NCBI GenBank assembly: GCA_936450465.1
Contig: OW388296.1
Span: forward strand, 31,163,638 to 31,227,637
Length of the DNA stretch: 64,000 nucleotides
Origin: Gibbula magus
Taxonomy: Eukaryota; Mollusca; Gastropoda; Trochida; Trochidae
Direction: 5' to 3'
In this document: piece by piece, positions 10,951-22,327 of the stretch
Layout of the letters: every line of letters starts with the position of its first letter
Position numbering within the stretch: position 1 is the first letter of the stretch
The notes under the pieces: model-generated
The model's input: the letters and a program-made list of their open reading frames with translations, nothing else
Told to the model about the DNA's origin: nothing
The model's database searches: none
Program-made: the position numbers and the translations under genes

Positions 10951-11664
10951 TCACCAAATCTTTTTCTCACCAAGTGAGTAATACAGTGATGAGAGGTCTT
11001 TGATGACGTTGTCCAGAGATTTCTTGAATAATTTCAGAAATTTTCCGTATCCAATACGACGCATTCGTTTAACAGTTGACCTCCGGGTTGTCTCTTGCCC
11101 AATGACGTGGGAACCAACGGCTGATGGTGGATATCGTGTTGAACTGGTGGTTGCAGTTGGATATCGCGTTGAAGTGCTGGTTGATGTTGTGAAAGGCCCA
11201 GAAGTTGACATTGAAGTTAAATTTGCTGCAAAACAGTTACTGCTTGCATTTCTCATCGAAGGAAGCTTTTTGCATGCAAAACTTTCTGGCCACGCAAAAC
11301 CGAATTCTTTCAATATTCGTTCGCAACCAGTTCTAGCCTCCTCACATAGTTCCTTGCATGGCTGACGACCCACTGGCTTGGTTTCATAGCATGGTGGTAA
11401 ATACAGTGAACACAGAAAGTTTTCCAACTGGTTGGAACAATGGTATTGCACAAGTGGAGTGAAGGTTTGAAGTTGAAGGATAGCATCTCTCAGGCCTGAA
11501 TGTCCCACGCTGTTTGGAAAATAGACTCCATGAGTGTAGTCCAAATCGTTGCAAAAGGAGGAAGAAAACTTCACACATTTTCCGGCATTTTTTTCTTTGC
11601 AATGACTATCTTGACAACCAAGTAGCACAACCAAAAAGAATAGAAAGAAACGCAACAGTAACAT
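10951..11664 (-). CDS. secreted Frizzled-CRD protein, paralog 2
   Basis: Single-exon secreted protein of 237 residues. The start is the ATG at 11664, which opens a very hydrophobic signal peptide (MLLLRFFLFFLVVLLG); the frame extends upstream only to a GTG. The FZ cysteine-rich domain has ten cysteines at 30, 38, 76, 85, 92, 103, 107, 114, 131 and 144, exactly the spacing of paralog 1, with LDYTHGVYFPN, FLCSLYLPPC, QPCKELC and GFAWPESF. N-glycosylation sequons occur at N139 (NAS) and N148 (NLT). A Ser/Thr/Pro linker with two TSTRYP-like repeats (about 150-195) precedes a dibasic run (TVKRMRR) and the conserved tail IGYGKFLKLFKKSL. Likely an extracellular Wnt- or lipid-binding protein (inference from the fold). 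Confidence 0.88.
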   Translation of the reverse strand: MLLLRFFLFFLVVLLGCQDSHCKEKNAGKCVKFSSSFCNDLDYTHGVYFPNSVGHSGLRDAILQLQTFTPLVQYHCSNQLENFLCSLYLPPCYETKPVGRQPCKELCEEARTGCERILKEFGFAWPESFACKKLPSMRNASSNCFAANLTSMSTSGPFTTSTSTSTRYPTATTSSTRYPPSAVGSHVIGQETTRRSTVKRMRRIGYGKFLKLFKKSLDNVIKDLSSLYYSLGEKKIW

Positions 11665-12989
11665 TTCTTTGCCACAAGCTTGTTCACACGAGTGTTTTAT
11701 CAGCACATTACCAATATGTCAACGGATGTGTGTCGGATATTGTTCAGCCTATTACCGAACATAGAACCAGGTTGAGTAGTGATACTTCCGTTACAACATA
11801 TTCGCACTACTTAAATATAAGTATGGGTTGATTTAGACAAGAAGATATCCTTATGTCACTATTTTCATCAAGAACATTACTACACATAACTAATTTGAAA
11901 TATCTTGCATATTACATTTCATTTTGTCCAATATAGTTAACACTAGATGCAATGTTTTACGTCCAATAAATCTGTCTCTTTATGTAAATACCTGTGTATA
12001 CATGTGTATACTAAGATGTGTAATGATGCGGTGACATATATATCAATTATCTGTATGTCAGTTATTTATCTTAATAAACAAAATAGGACACCTGCCGATC
12101 GTTAGGATGCTAAAAAAAACAACTAAATCGATATATGTTTAAATCACAGATATAACTAGATTAATACTAGTTCTGAAAAAGTATGTCTACTTAAAAGTTT
12201 TCATAATATATTTTTTTTGTCAAGCATTTGAAACAAAATTGCATTTTTATTTATACTTGTATTTGATAAACTAAAGTATACGTTTACATGTACTTCAGTA
12301 CATGGAAATGCAATTGACGCCAGCCCGGTTAACTATATGCTGGTCACTTTGCTATATAAAAATAGTTTTTATTACACATTAAAGTTGAAATTGTATAAAA
12401 AGTAGAATAGTTAGTGTAGTTAGTCAAATTTCGAGTGTCATGGGTAAAGCTGATATTTCACCAGTGAAATAAATTGACTAGAAAAAGCCAATTGAATTTT
12501 GAAAAATCTGCGTTTCGGTAGATAAGATAATTGTCTAACATTTCGTTTAGTTGAGAAATGTGTTGCAAGAAATGTTTTAAAAACTTCTGAGAACCAAATC
12601 ATGTACTGATTGGAACGATTTTCCCAGGTGACATTTTCTTACAGCAGACTCGGTACCAACTGAATATGTGTACGGTTTAAGGGATGTCGATTTATAGAGA
12701 CTGTCAGGTTAAATGGATTGTCGGATTAGATGGTGTCGATTTAGGATTGATTTGAGCTGTAGGTAGTATCAAGCTACCGTGGTTGTGAGGAGGCCTAATA
12801 TCAAGAGAGACGCGTTGATCTGTGGGGAACGTTGAAGTTTTAACGTAGTATAAAGAATACATTCCAGACTCAATATTCTTCTTGTATAATAACCAACCTC
12901 AATGTATTTGTGAAACGTGGACATTCTAACAACGCTGAAGCTTGAGTAAGTTGTACATGCGGGTTCTCATATGTTTGTAATACAACCTC
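11665..12989. other. 5' flank of FZ paralog 2 and AT-rich intergenic DNA
   Basis: A TATA-like 'tatatttaag' on the minus strand (about 11812-11821) lies about 150 bases before the ATG and is a weak promoter candidate. The rest is AT-rich with no gene or tandem repeat recognised. Confidence 0.35.
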
Positions 12990-13351
12990 TTAAAGGGGCG
13001 GTAGCACGTTTTTTCGCTGAAATAAGTTGATAAAATGTATTTGAAAAATAATGTCACTAATAGTAAACCACCCTTCTCTCTTCAGATAATCGAGTTAAAA
13101 ATAAGTGTACATGATTTCGTTAAGCCATGGGGATCGTTTTTGTCATTAGAAATAATAAATTGTGTTCACAATAAAATGGCCGCCATGCAATTTTAGCTTT
13201 GTACGCAACACCGTTATAACCACTACGCGTAATTGGTTGGTGTAATAAGATGTTTTACCCTCTAAAGTAAATAAAGATAACATAAACTATCATTATAAGT
13301 GGGAAATTTGAAAAAAATAAATTTGCAAAAGACGTGCTACTGCCCCTTTAA
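12990..13351. mobile_element. TTAA-flanked MITE, copy 3 (inverted)
   Basis: Same family as 538 and 3064 but in opposite orientation: TTAA-AGGGGCGGTAGCACG at the left, CGTGCTACTGCCCCT-TTAA at the right. The core aaaatggccgccatgc is near 13171-13187. Nearly full length. Confidence 0.85.
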
Positions 13352-13534
13352 CGACCTCTGATAGGCACTCCAAGTAAAAGGATACTTTATGCCGTGTAAT
13401 TACTTGGTTGATTATGTTATAGATAACAACATTTAATAGCAATTAAAAATATTTTCCCAACAATGTTTCAAAACACATAAGGAAAATAATATTACAGATT
13501 GTAATTATTAAGTTGTAGTAGTAGAATCAGCAGC

Positions 13535-13576
13535 AATATCAATAGTAGTAGTAGTAGTAGTAGTAGTAGCAGTAGC

Positions 13577-13608
<32 letters not shown>

Positions 13609-13617
13609 AAGTAGTAT

Positions 13618-13665
<48 letters not shown>

Positions 13666-13685
13666 AAGTAGTATAAGTAGTAGTA
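13535..13685. repeat. (AGT)n microsatellite
   Basis: About 150 bases of near-pure AGT trinucleotide with a few GCA and GAAGTAGTATA interruptions. The interruption pattern 'agaagtagtataagtag' occurs twice (about 13607 and 13664), which suggests an internal duplication of the tract. Confidence 0.9.
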
Positions 13686-14312
13686 GTTCATAACTTTAAG
13701 AATTTGTTTATGGATAAACTAAATGAATTATTGGCAGTATTCTAATATAGACTTTAACACAGTTATGTTTGAAAAGCCAGCAAGCGTATTGCGTAATAAA
13801 CGTTTGTATATGTGGCGTCTCAAGGCGAGTCCTGCTTTCAACAGTGGTGTCGGACTTCTGGAAATATTAGTTTATCGCATTGTACAACGTACCCAATCAT
13901 AGCTGGGTGGATTATGACATATAGTCACATTTTTTGTCCAAGGATACTGCACGTTGCAGTACCTGCAACCATTTGGTCATTTAACAACTGATTCGTGGGT
14001 TTCTGTGGGGTTGTGACAACAGTGAAAGAGTCTGCACAATAAGTTGACTAGAATATGTTTGCATCCGGTCATGTTGCATATTCGAGCCCGACACCTTAAA
14101 GATAATAGAACCTCTCAGTTTTGTTCGATGTTAATTCGTTTATTCATATAGAAAATACTTTCAAGTAAACAAAACACTGACTTTTATTTCGAAGCGTCAC
14201 CTACTCAGCCAGATATCGCGGTTCAATGTGAGTTAATTTGGCCTGCTCATTATCTCATTCTTCAAACAGTTTTCCGCGGCCCCTCGGTGTCGCATAACCT
14301 TCGTTAGCGATG

Positions 14313-14450
14313 TGACGTCATACACAGGAGTTGCTACAATGAAATCCTTAGGCGATTTGTCGATTTTCGTCGATGATTCGTTTAAAACACAATGACAACT
14401 TTTGACATTGTAAGTTTCCGATAGAATGGGTATTTGTGCGTCTGAAGGAA
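14313..14450 (+). promoter_or_regulatory. CRE plus candidate first coding exon
   Basis: A consensus TGACGTCA (14313-14320) in a locally CpG-rich stretch is followed 105 bases later by an ATG in optimal context (A at -3, G at +4). This opens MGICASEG and runs into a textbook splice donor (GGAA|GTAAGT, donor at 14451). Gly2 and Cys4 would suit N-myristoylation plus palmitoylation. No second exon could be identified downstream, so this is a candidate only. Confidence 0.22.
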
Positions 14451-16459
14451 GTAAGTTCGGACTTTTTGAAGGATTTTTCGATATTCAGTTGCTGGTTTTA
14501 GTTTGGTTCTTTTACCATTCGAACGGAGCGTTGGGTTATTTTATAGGCTACAATATGCTTTGAAATGAATAATTTCAGTTGTAAACGTCACTATTATTAT
14601 TTTTTTGTGCTTGATTTTAAGTTTCAAGAGGCCTAGCTGTATAGTTTGAGGTCTACTGAGTCAATATTTCTGATGGCGACTCTTTATTCATATTAGAATA
14701 ATTTTATTATAACTTAGAAATTATCAACATTGTAACTGGTTAACAGTTTTTAGAGGGAAAAAAATCGAGCTATCGTAAAATTTATAATCTTGTACATTTA
14801 CAGTAACTTACATTGAAACAGTTATTTTATTCAGTGTAATACAACTGTAGAGAAATGTGGCGGGTGAAAATGTCAAAAGATTTTAAAGTCTACACTGATG
14901 TATCTATGATAAGGAATCATGATTAATTTCAAATTGAAATGAAAAGGGCGTTTTTTTTCGGTAAACATTTTCTTTCAGATTCTGTTCCATAAATATCATG
15001 TTATTTGGATAAAATCGATAAAATGTTAATGTAGAATGCAGAAAATCTAGCTTTTAATTTCTATATTAATTCTATATTGTTCAGAAGTTAGTCACGTAAT
15101 CAACACTTACTAATTGCGCTTAATGCATTAACACCTTTGCTTTGATGTCAGATATCGGTCACTGGACCGGTTCAATTATATAAGAGGTGGCGCGTCAAGA
15201 TATTGCCAACGTCCTGTCATATGACGTAACTGGTGATACTGAAGTGGTCGTTAGTTAGATAAAGATACACATATAGGCGACATTCAGTCTGGACATAGTG
15301 GGCCAATCAAAATTAGGAATGTTATATTCAGCCAACGAAATTTAAGAATATTATGTTCGTTGTTTCGCCGGTGATAGCAGCCGGTCATTCACTAATATGT
15401 ATGATGCACACCGATGGACATGGATTAGCAATCATATGGTGACAACAGGTTAGTTAGTTAAATCAATAAGGACATCGTAAAATGTTTACATGCGAACTAG
15501 TTAGAAAACCATCACAATGTAGTGCAACAATTGATATGTATTTATTTTGAGATAGTATCCTACATAAGTGCTGTTCATTTTCAACTGTTAAATAATGGAA
15601 TAGGTAAACGTGAGACATAGTAATGAGATATGTATCCCGATCATTTGGTACATTCGCTTGTTCTTCATTCAAATCTTGGTTATCGCTTGACTTACGTTGT
15701 TCAAAGCGAGATCTCATTGCTAGAATAAGAGTCTGACATAACGGAAATGGTCAGTGATGGAAATTCACGCTGTAACTCTATAGAACTGACACTTCAAAAT
15801 GACACAAAGAAAAGACAATGGCAGTAGATTTACGCTGAAATATCCACTCGTCATTATCGGAGACTAAACCATCTAAACACATGTGTACAACAACCAAGTT
15901 AATTTACGACTGAACAGAATATGCCGACATTGTTTCTGAAAGCTTTGATCACATTTAGGCTGTTTTGACAAGTGAGATCAGTGAAAAATACGTGACGGCT
16001 ATAAGAGTGTATAATGTAAACAATAACATAAGCCAGCTACTCGTTGAGTAGGACTCCTGAGTAACACGTCACACCTCTGCTAGCAGCTGATTGGCTAATG
16101 TAAGTTTGCCGGCTGTAAAAATGAAGTATTTTTTAAAAACGTTTTTTCTACTATTTAGGGGCGGATTTGTAATCCAATACTTTTGTGTCGTTATCTTTAC
16201 TGTTGTTAGAATCATTTTCGCGAAGCCTACCCCCTGAGGTTAGCATATCTTTAAGCTGGTTACTAGCCCGGCGCCATTGCCAACTCAGCCACACGGGTTA
16301 TGGCCCGCAACGTATAATCGAGTGACAAGACAAGCTCCATTGAGCGTATACGTGGCTGTACTTCATCGCCTAAGGATTATTGACCGAGACACTAAGATAT
16401 GGGTAAATGAACACAATTAACAACTCGATTGATTGATTGACAAGTAAATACCCTTTGTC

Positions 16460-16645
16460 CAGCAGTGATTATACTAAACGGTACTTTGTCCAGCTATTAT
16501 TATACCAAACGGTACTTTGTCCAGCTATTATTATACCAAACGGTACTTTGTCCAGCTATTATTATACCAAACGGTACTTTGTCCAGCTATTATTATACCA
16601 AACGGTACTTTGTCCAGCAGTGATTATACTAAACGGCACTTTGCC
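16460..16645. repeat. 31-bp tandem repeat, six units
   Basis: Six units of exactly 31 bp, starting at 16460, 16491, 16522, 16553, 16584 and 16615. The four central units share 'cagctattattataccaaac'. The first and last share a variant 'cagcagtgattatactaaac', so the array is symmetric in variant composition. The frame across it is a by-product of the repeat. Confidence 0.92.
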
Positions 16646-16914
16646 CCAAACTGAAATTATATTTGACGGGACTTCTGGAATTTATATTTTATACTTCCCG
16701 GGTCGACACCGCCACACGTGACCCCGACTATATGTCAACAAAACAGGATACGTCATCAAGAAAAATGAGCTTTTGTCAATCCCCCAAGGTTTTTAATTAA
16801 AGACAGAAAACAAGTTTGACGTGTTATTTCCCAGGACTTTCTTACAAAAGCTTTTACATGCCCGAACGTTATTGAGGTGTGAGTATTGTAACCAGTTACA
16901 TACCATAAATAAAA

Positions 16915-17240
16915 TAAATGTGAGTTGAGGTGAGGTGAGTTGGGGTTTAACGCGGCTTTCAAGAGTATATCACTTATATCGCGGCTGCTAGTATTATGGC
17001 AGGGAGAAAACCCGCAACGCCATGTGGCTATGCATTGCGGTGAAACCTGCGAGCATCGGCTGGAACTAGCGAACCATGGGTGCTACTACGCTGAAATTCA
17101 GTGTAGCATTGCACCCAAACCTTACTGTGTGTAGAACAGTTCTCTACTCGTACAAAATGTTTCGGTTGGCGGGATTCGAACCCCGGACATCTTGATCCGA
17201 AGCCGAACGCGCTTACCACTGCGCTATCCCGCCCCCAAAA
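16915..17240 (-). repeat. tRNA-derived SINE
   Basis: On the minus strand the head (about 17238-17165) has box A TAGCGCAGTGGTAAGCGCG and box B GGTTCGAATCC with flanking GGCGGGA and TCCCGCC. The T-stem and acceptor halves overlap and no anticodon stem forms, so it is tRNA-derived rather than a tRNA gene. The body continues through a conserved-looking 'gagaaaacccgc' block and ends near a (gtgag)-type tail (about 16918-16940). Its tail 'ggtttaacg.ggctttcaa.agtat' resembles widespread molluscan SINE tails. Confidence 0.7.
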
Positions 17241-18730
17241 TAAAAATGCATGTGTACACAACGTGTGCTAGCTTCCAAGACGACTAGAAGTGTTAAATAT
17301 TAATACAGATTTATATAATAAAATAGATGCGCCACATGTATATTGTCAACAAGTCTGTTTATCCCTATAACAAATGCCTCTTAAGAATCACAACTTACAA
17401 GGAAAATACATAGGAAGTCCTAAATCTGTTATTTGCCTTATGCTGTTAGTAATTAATAATATGACCTCAGATTGTGTTCAATTCAACGTAGCTTTAATGA
17501 CTATAGAATGTGTACATATCTAAATAAGGGCAGGTTTTCAAATTTCTTGAAGGTACCAGCTTCAGCTTTAAAGATACCAGTTGAAGTATGTGTGAGGTTT
17601 GTTAAAATAGTAATGCCACTAAGCAACGTCAAATGCTCTCTAACTTACAGGTGTTTAAATATTCAAAATATCATATGTTTTCTTCAACATTGATAGCATT
17701 TCAACTTCTAGGTGATACATTGCTTACACGTGCAGGGGATGAAAACACTGCAGTAGTTTGTTATGTGTACACAGAAGAGATACATGTAGCTTAGAAAATA
17801 CCAGTACCGAGAAAACATGTTTTTAACATATTGGTAGCGGGATGAAAACGTGCATAGTTGATAAACAGAGCTGTTTCACAACTGTAGGGAAATATAACAT
17901 CTGGAAAGATAAAAATACATTTACACAACCATAGATCTATCCCTCGTACAGCAGTTATAATTATGTTATGTTATAAAGTTATGGTACGATTGTATATGAT
18001 CTGATTACATGGTAAGAACAAATTATGTTTGATTGGTGGATTCTTGAGTACCAAATTAAGATATTTACCCTCTAAAGTAAATATAAATAACATAAACTAT
18101 CAATATAAATGGGAAACTTGAAAAAAATAAAATTTGAAAAACAACGTGCTACTGCCCCTTTAAGATATTCAAAATAGCAAAGCTCGTTCTGAAATGCTCA
18201 CTATGTCTCAATAAGTTTCAACAGTACTTATATCACGAATACGAGTAACGTATGTTAATGCTAGCTATTCCCTACAACAAGCGCAACCCAAAGCAATATT
18301 TTTTTCAATTTAGCGAAGTCCTGGTGACTTACATGATAGGTTGTTTAAATATTCACTGATGGCGATTGGTGCCTTACTCTGAGGGTATGGATTCGAATTC
18401 CGCAATATACTCGTCCAAAAATATACAACAATGTGTACTAATGCGGATTAATCCCAATACAACATGAGACGTTTATTCTTCAAGATCTGTCAGGCAATGG
18501 GTTTTGAAAAAGCAGAGATCCAAAATATTAATTGAATTCTTAATTATTTAAGATTATCATCGACCGCCTCGTTTCATCAAAGAAACTGAACAACATAGAA
18601 CAACAAACCATACCAATTAATGTTCTTTTGTTTCTTCTATCACTTTGTATCTTCAAAAAATAATTACGTTACAGCAAATTAAAAATTGTCAACACTTGTC
18701 AACATCTAATGTATCTAACGACACATCTCC
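17241..18730. other. intergenic
   Basis: No gene recognised. It includes the truncated MITE at 18064-18163 and a possible SINE relic with a box B-like 'ggattcgaattcc' near 18390. Confidence 0.4.
18064..18163. mobile_element. TTAA MITE, truncated copy 4
   Basis: Only the terminal 100 bases of the family remain, from 'tttaccctctaaagtaaat' to CGTGCTACTGCCCCT-TTAA, in the orientation of copy 3. The left half is missing. Confidence 0.8.
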
Positions 18731-18890
18731 AAACGATTTCAGATCGAAACGATATCAGATCGAAACGATTTCAGATCCAGACGATTTCAGACACTCACGA
18801 ATTCAGATTCTCACGATTTCAGATCCAAACGATTTCAGATCGAAATGATTTCAGATCCACACCATTTCAAATCCACACAATGTCAGATCT
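18731..18890. repeat. 16-bp minisatellite, ten units
   Basis: Exactly ten 16-base units with consensus aaacgatttcagatcc/g. Units 1-3, 6 and 7 are close to consensus; units 4, 5 and 8-10 diverge. There are no spacers between units. Confidence 0.92.
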
Positions 18891-19568
18891 TTTTTTCTAC
18901 AGATAATTGTGTATTTACTGTAAAATCAAGTTGATAAATAAAAATGTGTATTTGTATTTTAATTACCATAAAATAACGTTAAAAGCAAAATATCAAAATG
19001 ATAATTCTGGTATGGTTAACATTGCAGAGATAAACTAGCTACGGATATTTAATCATATATTTATCTACATCAGTTGAGTTTATGTAGCTGGTTAACGTTG
19101 TAATTTTTATAAACTCGAAAGATATGTACTATGCTCTTTTCACCATATGACTACGAAATTTGAGAAAACAACTGGAATGATTGATTTTATTCATTTAATC
19201 ATTCAAACGAATATCAAACAGAAACAAAATACTTGTTAAACGTTCTAAACATGATTCTATCTCACTTACGTTTGGATAATCCAAATCCAGAGAATATATG
19301 AAAGCACCATTTCAACGTCATGGACATCTAACACATCACTATTGCAAACAATATGTATATCTATGTTCAATGTTTTGTGAGATTCAGCGTTGCATTGTCA
19401 ACAACAAGTTCTCTTTTAACTGTCATTAAACGATGTTCGTCCAGAAAGCGAAGAATGGATGCTTTCCATATGTCAACGTCATGGTAGCCTAAATATCTGA
19501 GCTTTGTTTTGTAAAAGAGTCAACGTTGAAGGGTAACACGATGTTCTATTTTAATCAGCACTGAACTC
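18891..19568. other. 3' flank of FZ paralog A, start of duplicated homology
   Basis: From about 18900 the sequence aligns with 23608 onward and 30568 onward, the matching flanks of paralogs B and D. It includes a shared block 'ctcacttacgtttggataat' near 19261-19280. A minus-strand AATAAA near 19183-19190 occurs only in this copy. Confidence 0.6.
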
Positions 19569-20225
19569 TTAATCCTCGCCCATGGCAGAGAGCATAAATG
19601 AAAGATCCTGTTTCACGCTGAAGAGCGTTTTCTTGAATAAACTTAGGAACCTTCTATATCCAAGTCGTCGTTTGATTGGCCTGTATCGTCGTGTAGTGAC
19701 AGAATAAGGTGGAACAGCAGTATATGTAATCTTCGTTGTGGGTACAGCGATAGTGGTTGTCGTAGTGGTAGTTGTTGGGTCTGGTGTATACATGTAGCAG
19801 ACACTGTCTACAGCAGCACGCGATGGATATTTCTCACATATTATACTTTCTGGCCATTGGAAGTTGAATTGATTCATTAGACTTTGACAACCACTTCTTG
19901 CTCTTTCACAAAATTCCCTGCATGGGGGACGTCTGAAAGGTGGTGTGGGAAAACACCTGGGCAAGTAAACGGCACACAAGAAACGTTTTAACTCATTTGA
20001 ACAGCGAACTGCAATCAAAGGTAAGAACTCATGAACTTTCAACGCAGCATCTTCTTGTGTCTTATGATTCAGAAGGTTAGGCAGATAGGCCCCGTCAGGG
20101 TAATCCAAATCCTTGCAAAGGGGAACAGTTGCATTGTGACAGTTTGTCTGCAAAGATGGTTTAGCTTGAGCAACATGTACAACAGTGACAAAGAATAGAA
20201 ACGGATATATACGTGTCACAGCCAT
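19569..20225 (-). CDS. secreted Frizzled-CRD protein, paralog A
   Basis: Single-exon secreted protein of 218 residues. I chose the ATG at 20225: it has A at -3 and G at +4 and opens the signal peptide MAVTRIYPFLFFVTVVHVAQA. An upstream in-frame ATG (20255) is in poor context. The FZ cysteine-rich domain has cysteines at 29, 37, 75, 84, 91, 102, 106, 113, 130 and 143, again the family spacing, with [29 protein letters not shown] and FQWPE. A Thr-run linker (eight Thr from 151) and a second Pro/Thr segment precede the Arg-rich RRYRPIKRR (179-187) and the conserved tail [14 protein letters not shown], ending MGED. It heads the duplicated cluster. Paralog C is its closest relative over the shared N-terminal half. 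Confidence 0.9.
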   Translation of the reverse strand: MAVTRIYPFLFFVTVVHVAQAKPSLQTNCHNATVPLCKDLDYPDGAYLPNLLNHKTQEDAALKVHEFLPLIAVRCSNELKRFLCAVYLPRCFPTPPFRRPPCREFCERARSGCQSLMNQFNFQWPESIICEKYPSRAAVDSVCYMYTPDPTTTTTTTTIAVPTTKITYTAVPPYSVTTRRYRPIKRRLGYRRFLSLFKKTLFSVKQDLSFMLSAMGED

Positions 20226-20340
20226 GCTTAAAACCTTCACCTGACTATGGAACATAGATCGAGTGTTATGTATGACTAGTGGTTAAGTAGGAAAACGTCT
20301 GCTGTTCTTTATTTGTTCTGTAAACTTGGGAAACTCAAGT

Positions 20341-20355
20341 ACATTTATATTTATC
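20341..20355 (-). promoter_or_regulatory. TATA-like box, paralog A
   Basis: Minus strand GATAAATATAAATGT, about 120 bases before the chosen ATG. It is preserved at 26231-26245 in the copy upstream of the truncated paralog C. Candidate only. Confidence 0.3.
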
Positions 20356-21236
20356 TTCAAATTATTTAAAGGTGTACCCATTGTGTTTGATAATATTTTA
20401 TTTGGCTTTAATACGTGCCAACATATCATACATGTAAGTACTGATTTTGAAGTAGTGATTTCAATGTTCACTCAATTTGCACATTCTTCCTCAATTGCTC
20501 AATAAATCATGATTACCAGTTCCCAATTAAAATCGAGAAACATTATTAAACATGAGCAGATACTGAAACTACACGTGTCATTTACATGCACAGTATTTAC
20601 ATGCATTACCAACGAGCTATCATATGGAAGTTAATAGTTTTTCATTATGCCCTTGGTCAAAACGTCACTCTGTTATGGTGACGTGATGTCATAAACATTG
20701 ATATGATGTCAAGCCTCGTCTATGACGTTGCGTTCTAAGTACGGTGACGGCGGATCGCCAGCCAATGGTTGGGGAAAGTGGATTTTGCGTATTGTCATAT
20801 ATCACAATTTGGGTATTTACAGAATAATATATGCGTGTCTATGTCAACTATATCTACAACACTCGGGAAATACTAATATTCAGGCACTCGTGTTGAAAAC
20901 AGTATGGCATCTGACTCAAATAATATCCTCTATAACCTGCCGAACATTATCTAACCAAATTTGTCTCAATTTCTGTTGTGAATATGTTTCTAAAATAATG
21001 TTCGACTAATTCAAGAGCGTCAATCGTGCTGCATTGTCCGGTTTCCGATCAGAAATCACCAACTTTATCTTCATATCATCGCAATACTGAGTCGACCATC
21101 ATCAAAATGGTCATGTTCGGCAACACTCTGTACTTTTCAATAAAATAACACCATTGATGACGTTTATCAAAGTAAACCCTCAACATCACAATGGTTGTCC
21201 CTTTAAAGTTACATCACACGTTTAAGCACACGCACT

Positions 21237-21440
21237 GGTGAATTTCGGTCTTGTTTTTGTAGTTAAGTTATAAAACCGGTGACTTTTAGATCTGGCATAT
21301 GGTACAATTGTACACAGATCGTGGGGGTAGAAACAAACAGTCCCTAGTTTAGTTAACAGGTAATGTTTATGTATTGACGGGTGATTACACCACATCCTGT
21401 TTTACTGTGTTTGTTTTGAAGACAGGTATTGTAATAATCG
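21237..21440. promoter_or_regulatory. block conserved upstream of four FZ paralogs (A copy)
   Basis: Shared with 25117-25310 (B), 27118-27320 (C) and 32010-32215 (D). It contains 'gggggt.gaaac', 'gtttagt.aacaggtaat', 'gggtgattaca' and 'tgtttttgttttgaa.acaggta', including a forkhead-like TGTTTGTTTTG. It lies about 1 kb from the gene in A and C and about 200-350 bases away in B and D. A distal control element is possible, but shared ancestry alone would also explain it. Confidence 0.35.
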
Positions 21441-22327
21441 TGATATTTTAGTAAGTAAGTAAGTTATTAAATTCATTTTCAAGGCACAGGTGTAAGAAAC
21501 TATAGGAAATGGAATCTGATCAATATCATGTCTTAATTGCCTCTTTAGTTGTTATCGGCGCATTGGCATACGATTGTGTTATTCTGAATAATTAGTAAAC
21601 TGTAATATGAACAAAATATCCTTTCAATAGTGAATCATTTGCAACAAATTATCATTTCAATCTAATTTGAAATTTTCCTCGTGTTTTTACATCATGTATG
21701 TTTTCAATTCGCTTGCAGAAATTACAAAGGACACATCTCTGTCAAACCATGTCAATGTGATAAATACAGTGCCCATACTGGATTTAAATAGGAGGACATG
21801 TTCATAGTTCATGTTGGACAACGATAAAATCTTGGATACCATATTCTGAGTTATGACCACTTTCAAACAAATGAGTAATACTATACATTATCTCAAAACA
21901 GCTTGGCGGACTTGGATTTTGCAGAAACTCTGATGTGTACAGCGTTTCATTATAAACCATCGTTCCAATGGCGAAATTTAACAAAGTTACTCGCAGATCA
22001 GTCGTTGCTATGAAGTACAAGCTTTCGAATAGCAGTGCGTTAACAACATTAGTGAACTTCCCTTTTTATATAGTTACTGGTCCGGTCACTTCGTTAACCA
22101 TCCTGGGGGAGTTGAATCCTTTCCCATAATCAAACATACATTCATACATTTATTATCTCCCAAAAAAACTTGCTCTTTAGATAGCATCCCAACTTGGTTG
22201 CTAAAGGACACTGTTTGATCTGATGTATCAACTCTCACATTTAAAAGTAAATCGGTCTCTCACAGAAGGGTGAGTAGTTATGAATAAATGTTAAACAGTT
22301 AAAATCCTAGACCTGCTTCTAATTTGT

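Larger units (their letters stand above)
13352..16459. other. intergenic; microsatellite and one candidate first exon
   Basis: No firm gene. It includes the (AGT)n tract at 13535-13685, a consensus CRE and a possible first coding exon (14313-14450), and a minus-strand open frame (15463-15717) with no recognisable domain. Otherwise AT-rich unique-looking sequence. Confidence 0.4.
20226..22300. other. upstream flank of paralog A
   Basis: Aligns along its length with 26115-28265 (flank of paralog C), including non-coding stretches and paired indels, so it is duplicated DNA rather than a gene. A TATA-like 'ataaatataaatg' on minus (about 20342-20354) could serve paralog A. Block 21237-21440 is shared with all four paralogs. 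Confidence 0.5.

Noticed and set aside
11000..11365. Plus-strand frame opposite FZ paralog 2
   Set aside because: Antisense shadow of a gene with clear FZ cysteines and signal peptide on the minus strand.
15463..15717. 84-residue minus-strand frame
   Set aside because: No recognisable family, no promoter or splice context; length is within chance for AT-rich DNA.
16437..16721. 94-residue open frame
   Set aside because: Produced by the 31-bp tandem repeat; peptide content simply cycles with the array.
17160..17238. Possible tRNA gene on the minus strand
   Set aside because: Boxes A and B are good, but no anticodon stem forms and the T and acceptor 3' halves overlap. It heads a SINE with a recognisable body and tail.
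18731..18890. CRISPR-like array
   Set aside because: Head-to-tail 16-base units without spacers in a eukaryotic repeat-rich context; an ordinary minisatellite.
20722..21009. 95-residue plus-strand frame (and its relative at 26606-26827)
   Set aside because: The two duplicate copies have different lengths and substitutions without frame preservation, so it is duplicated non-coding DNA.
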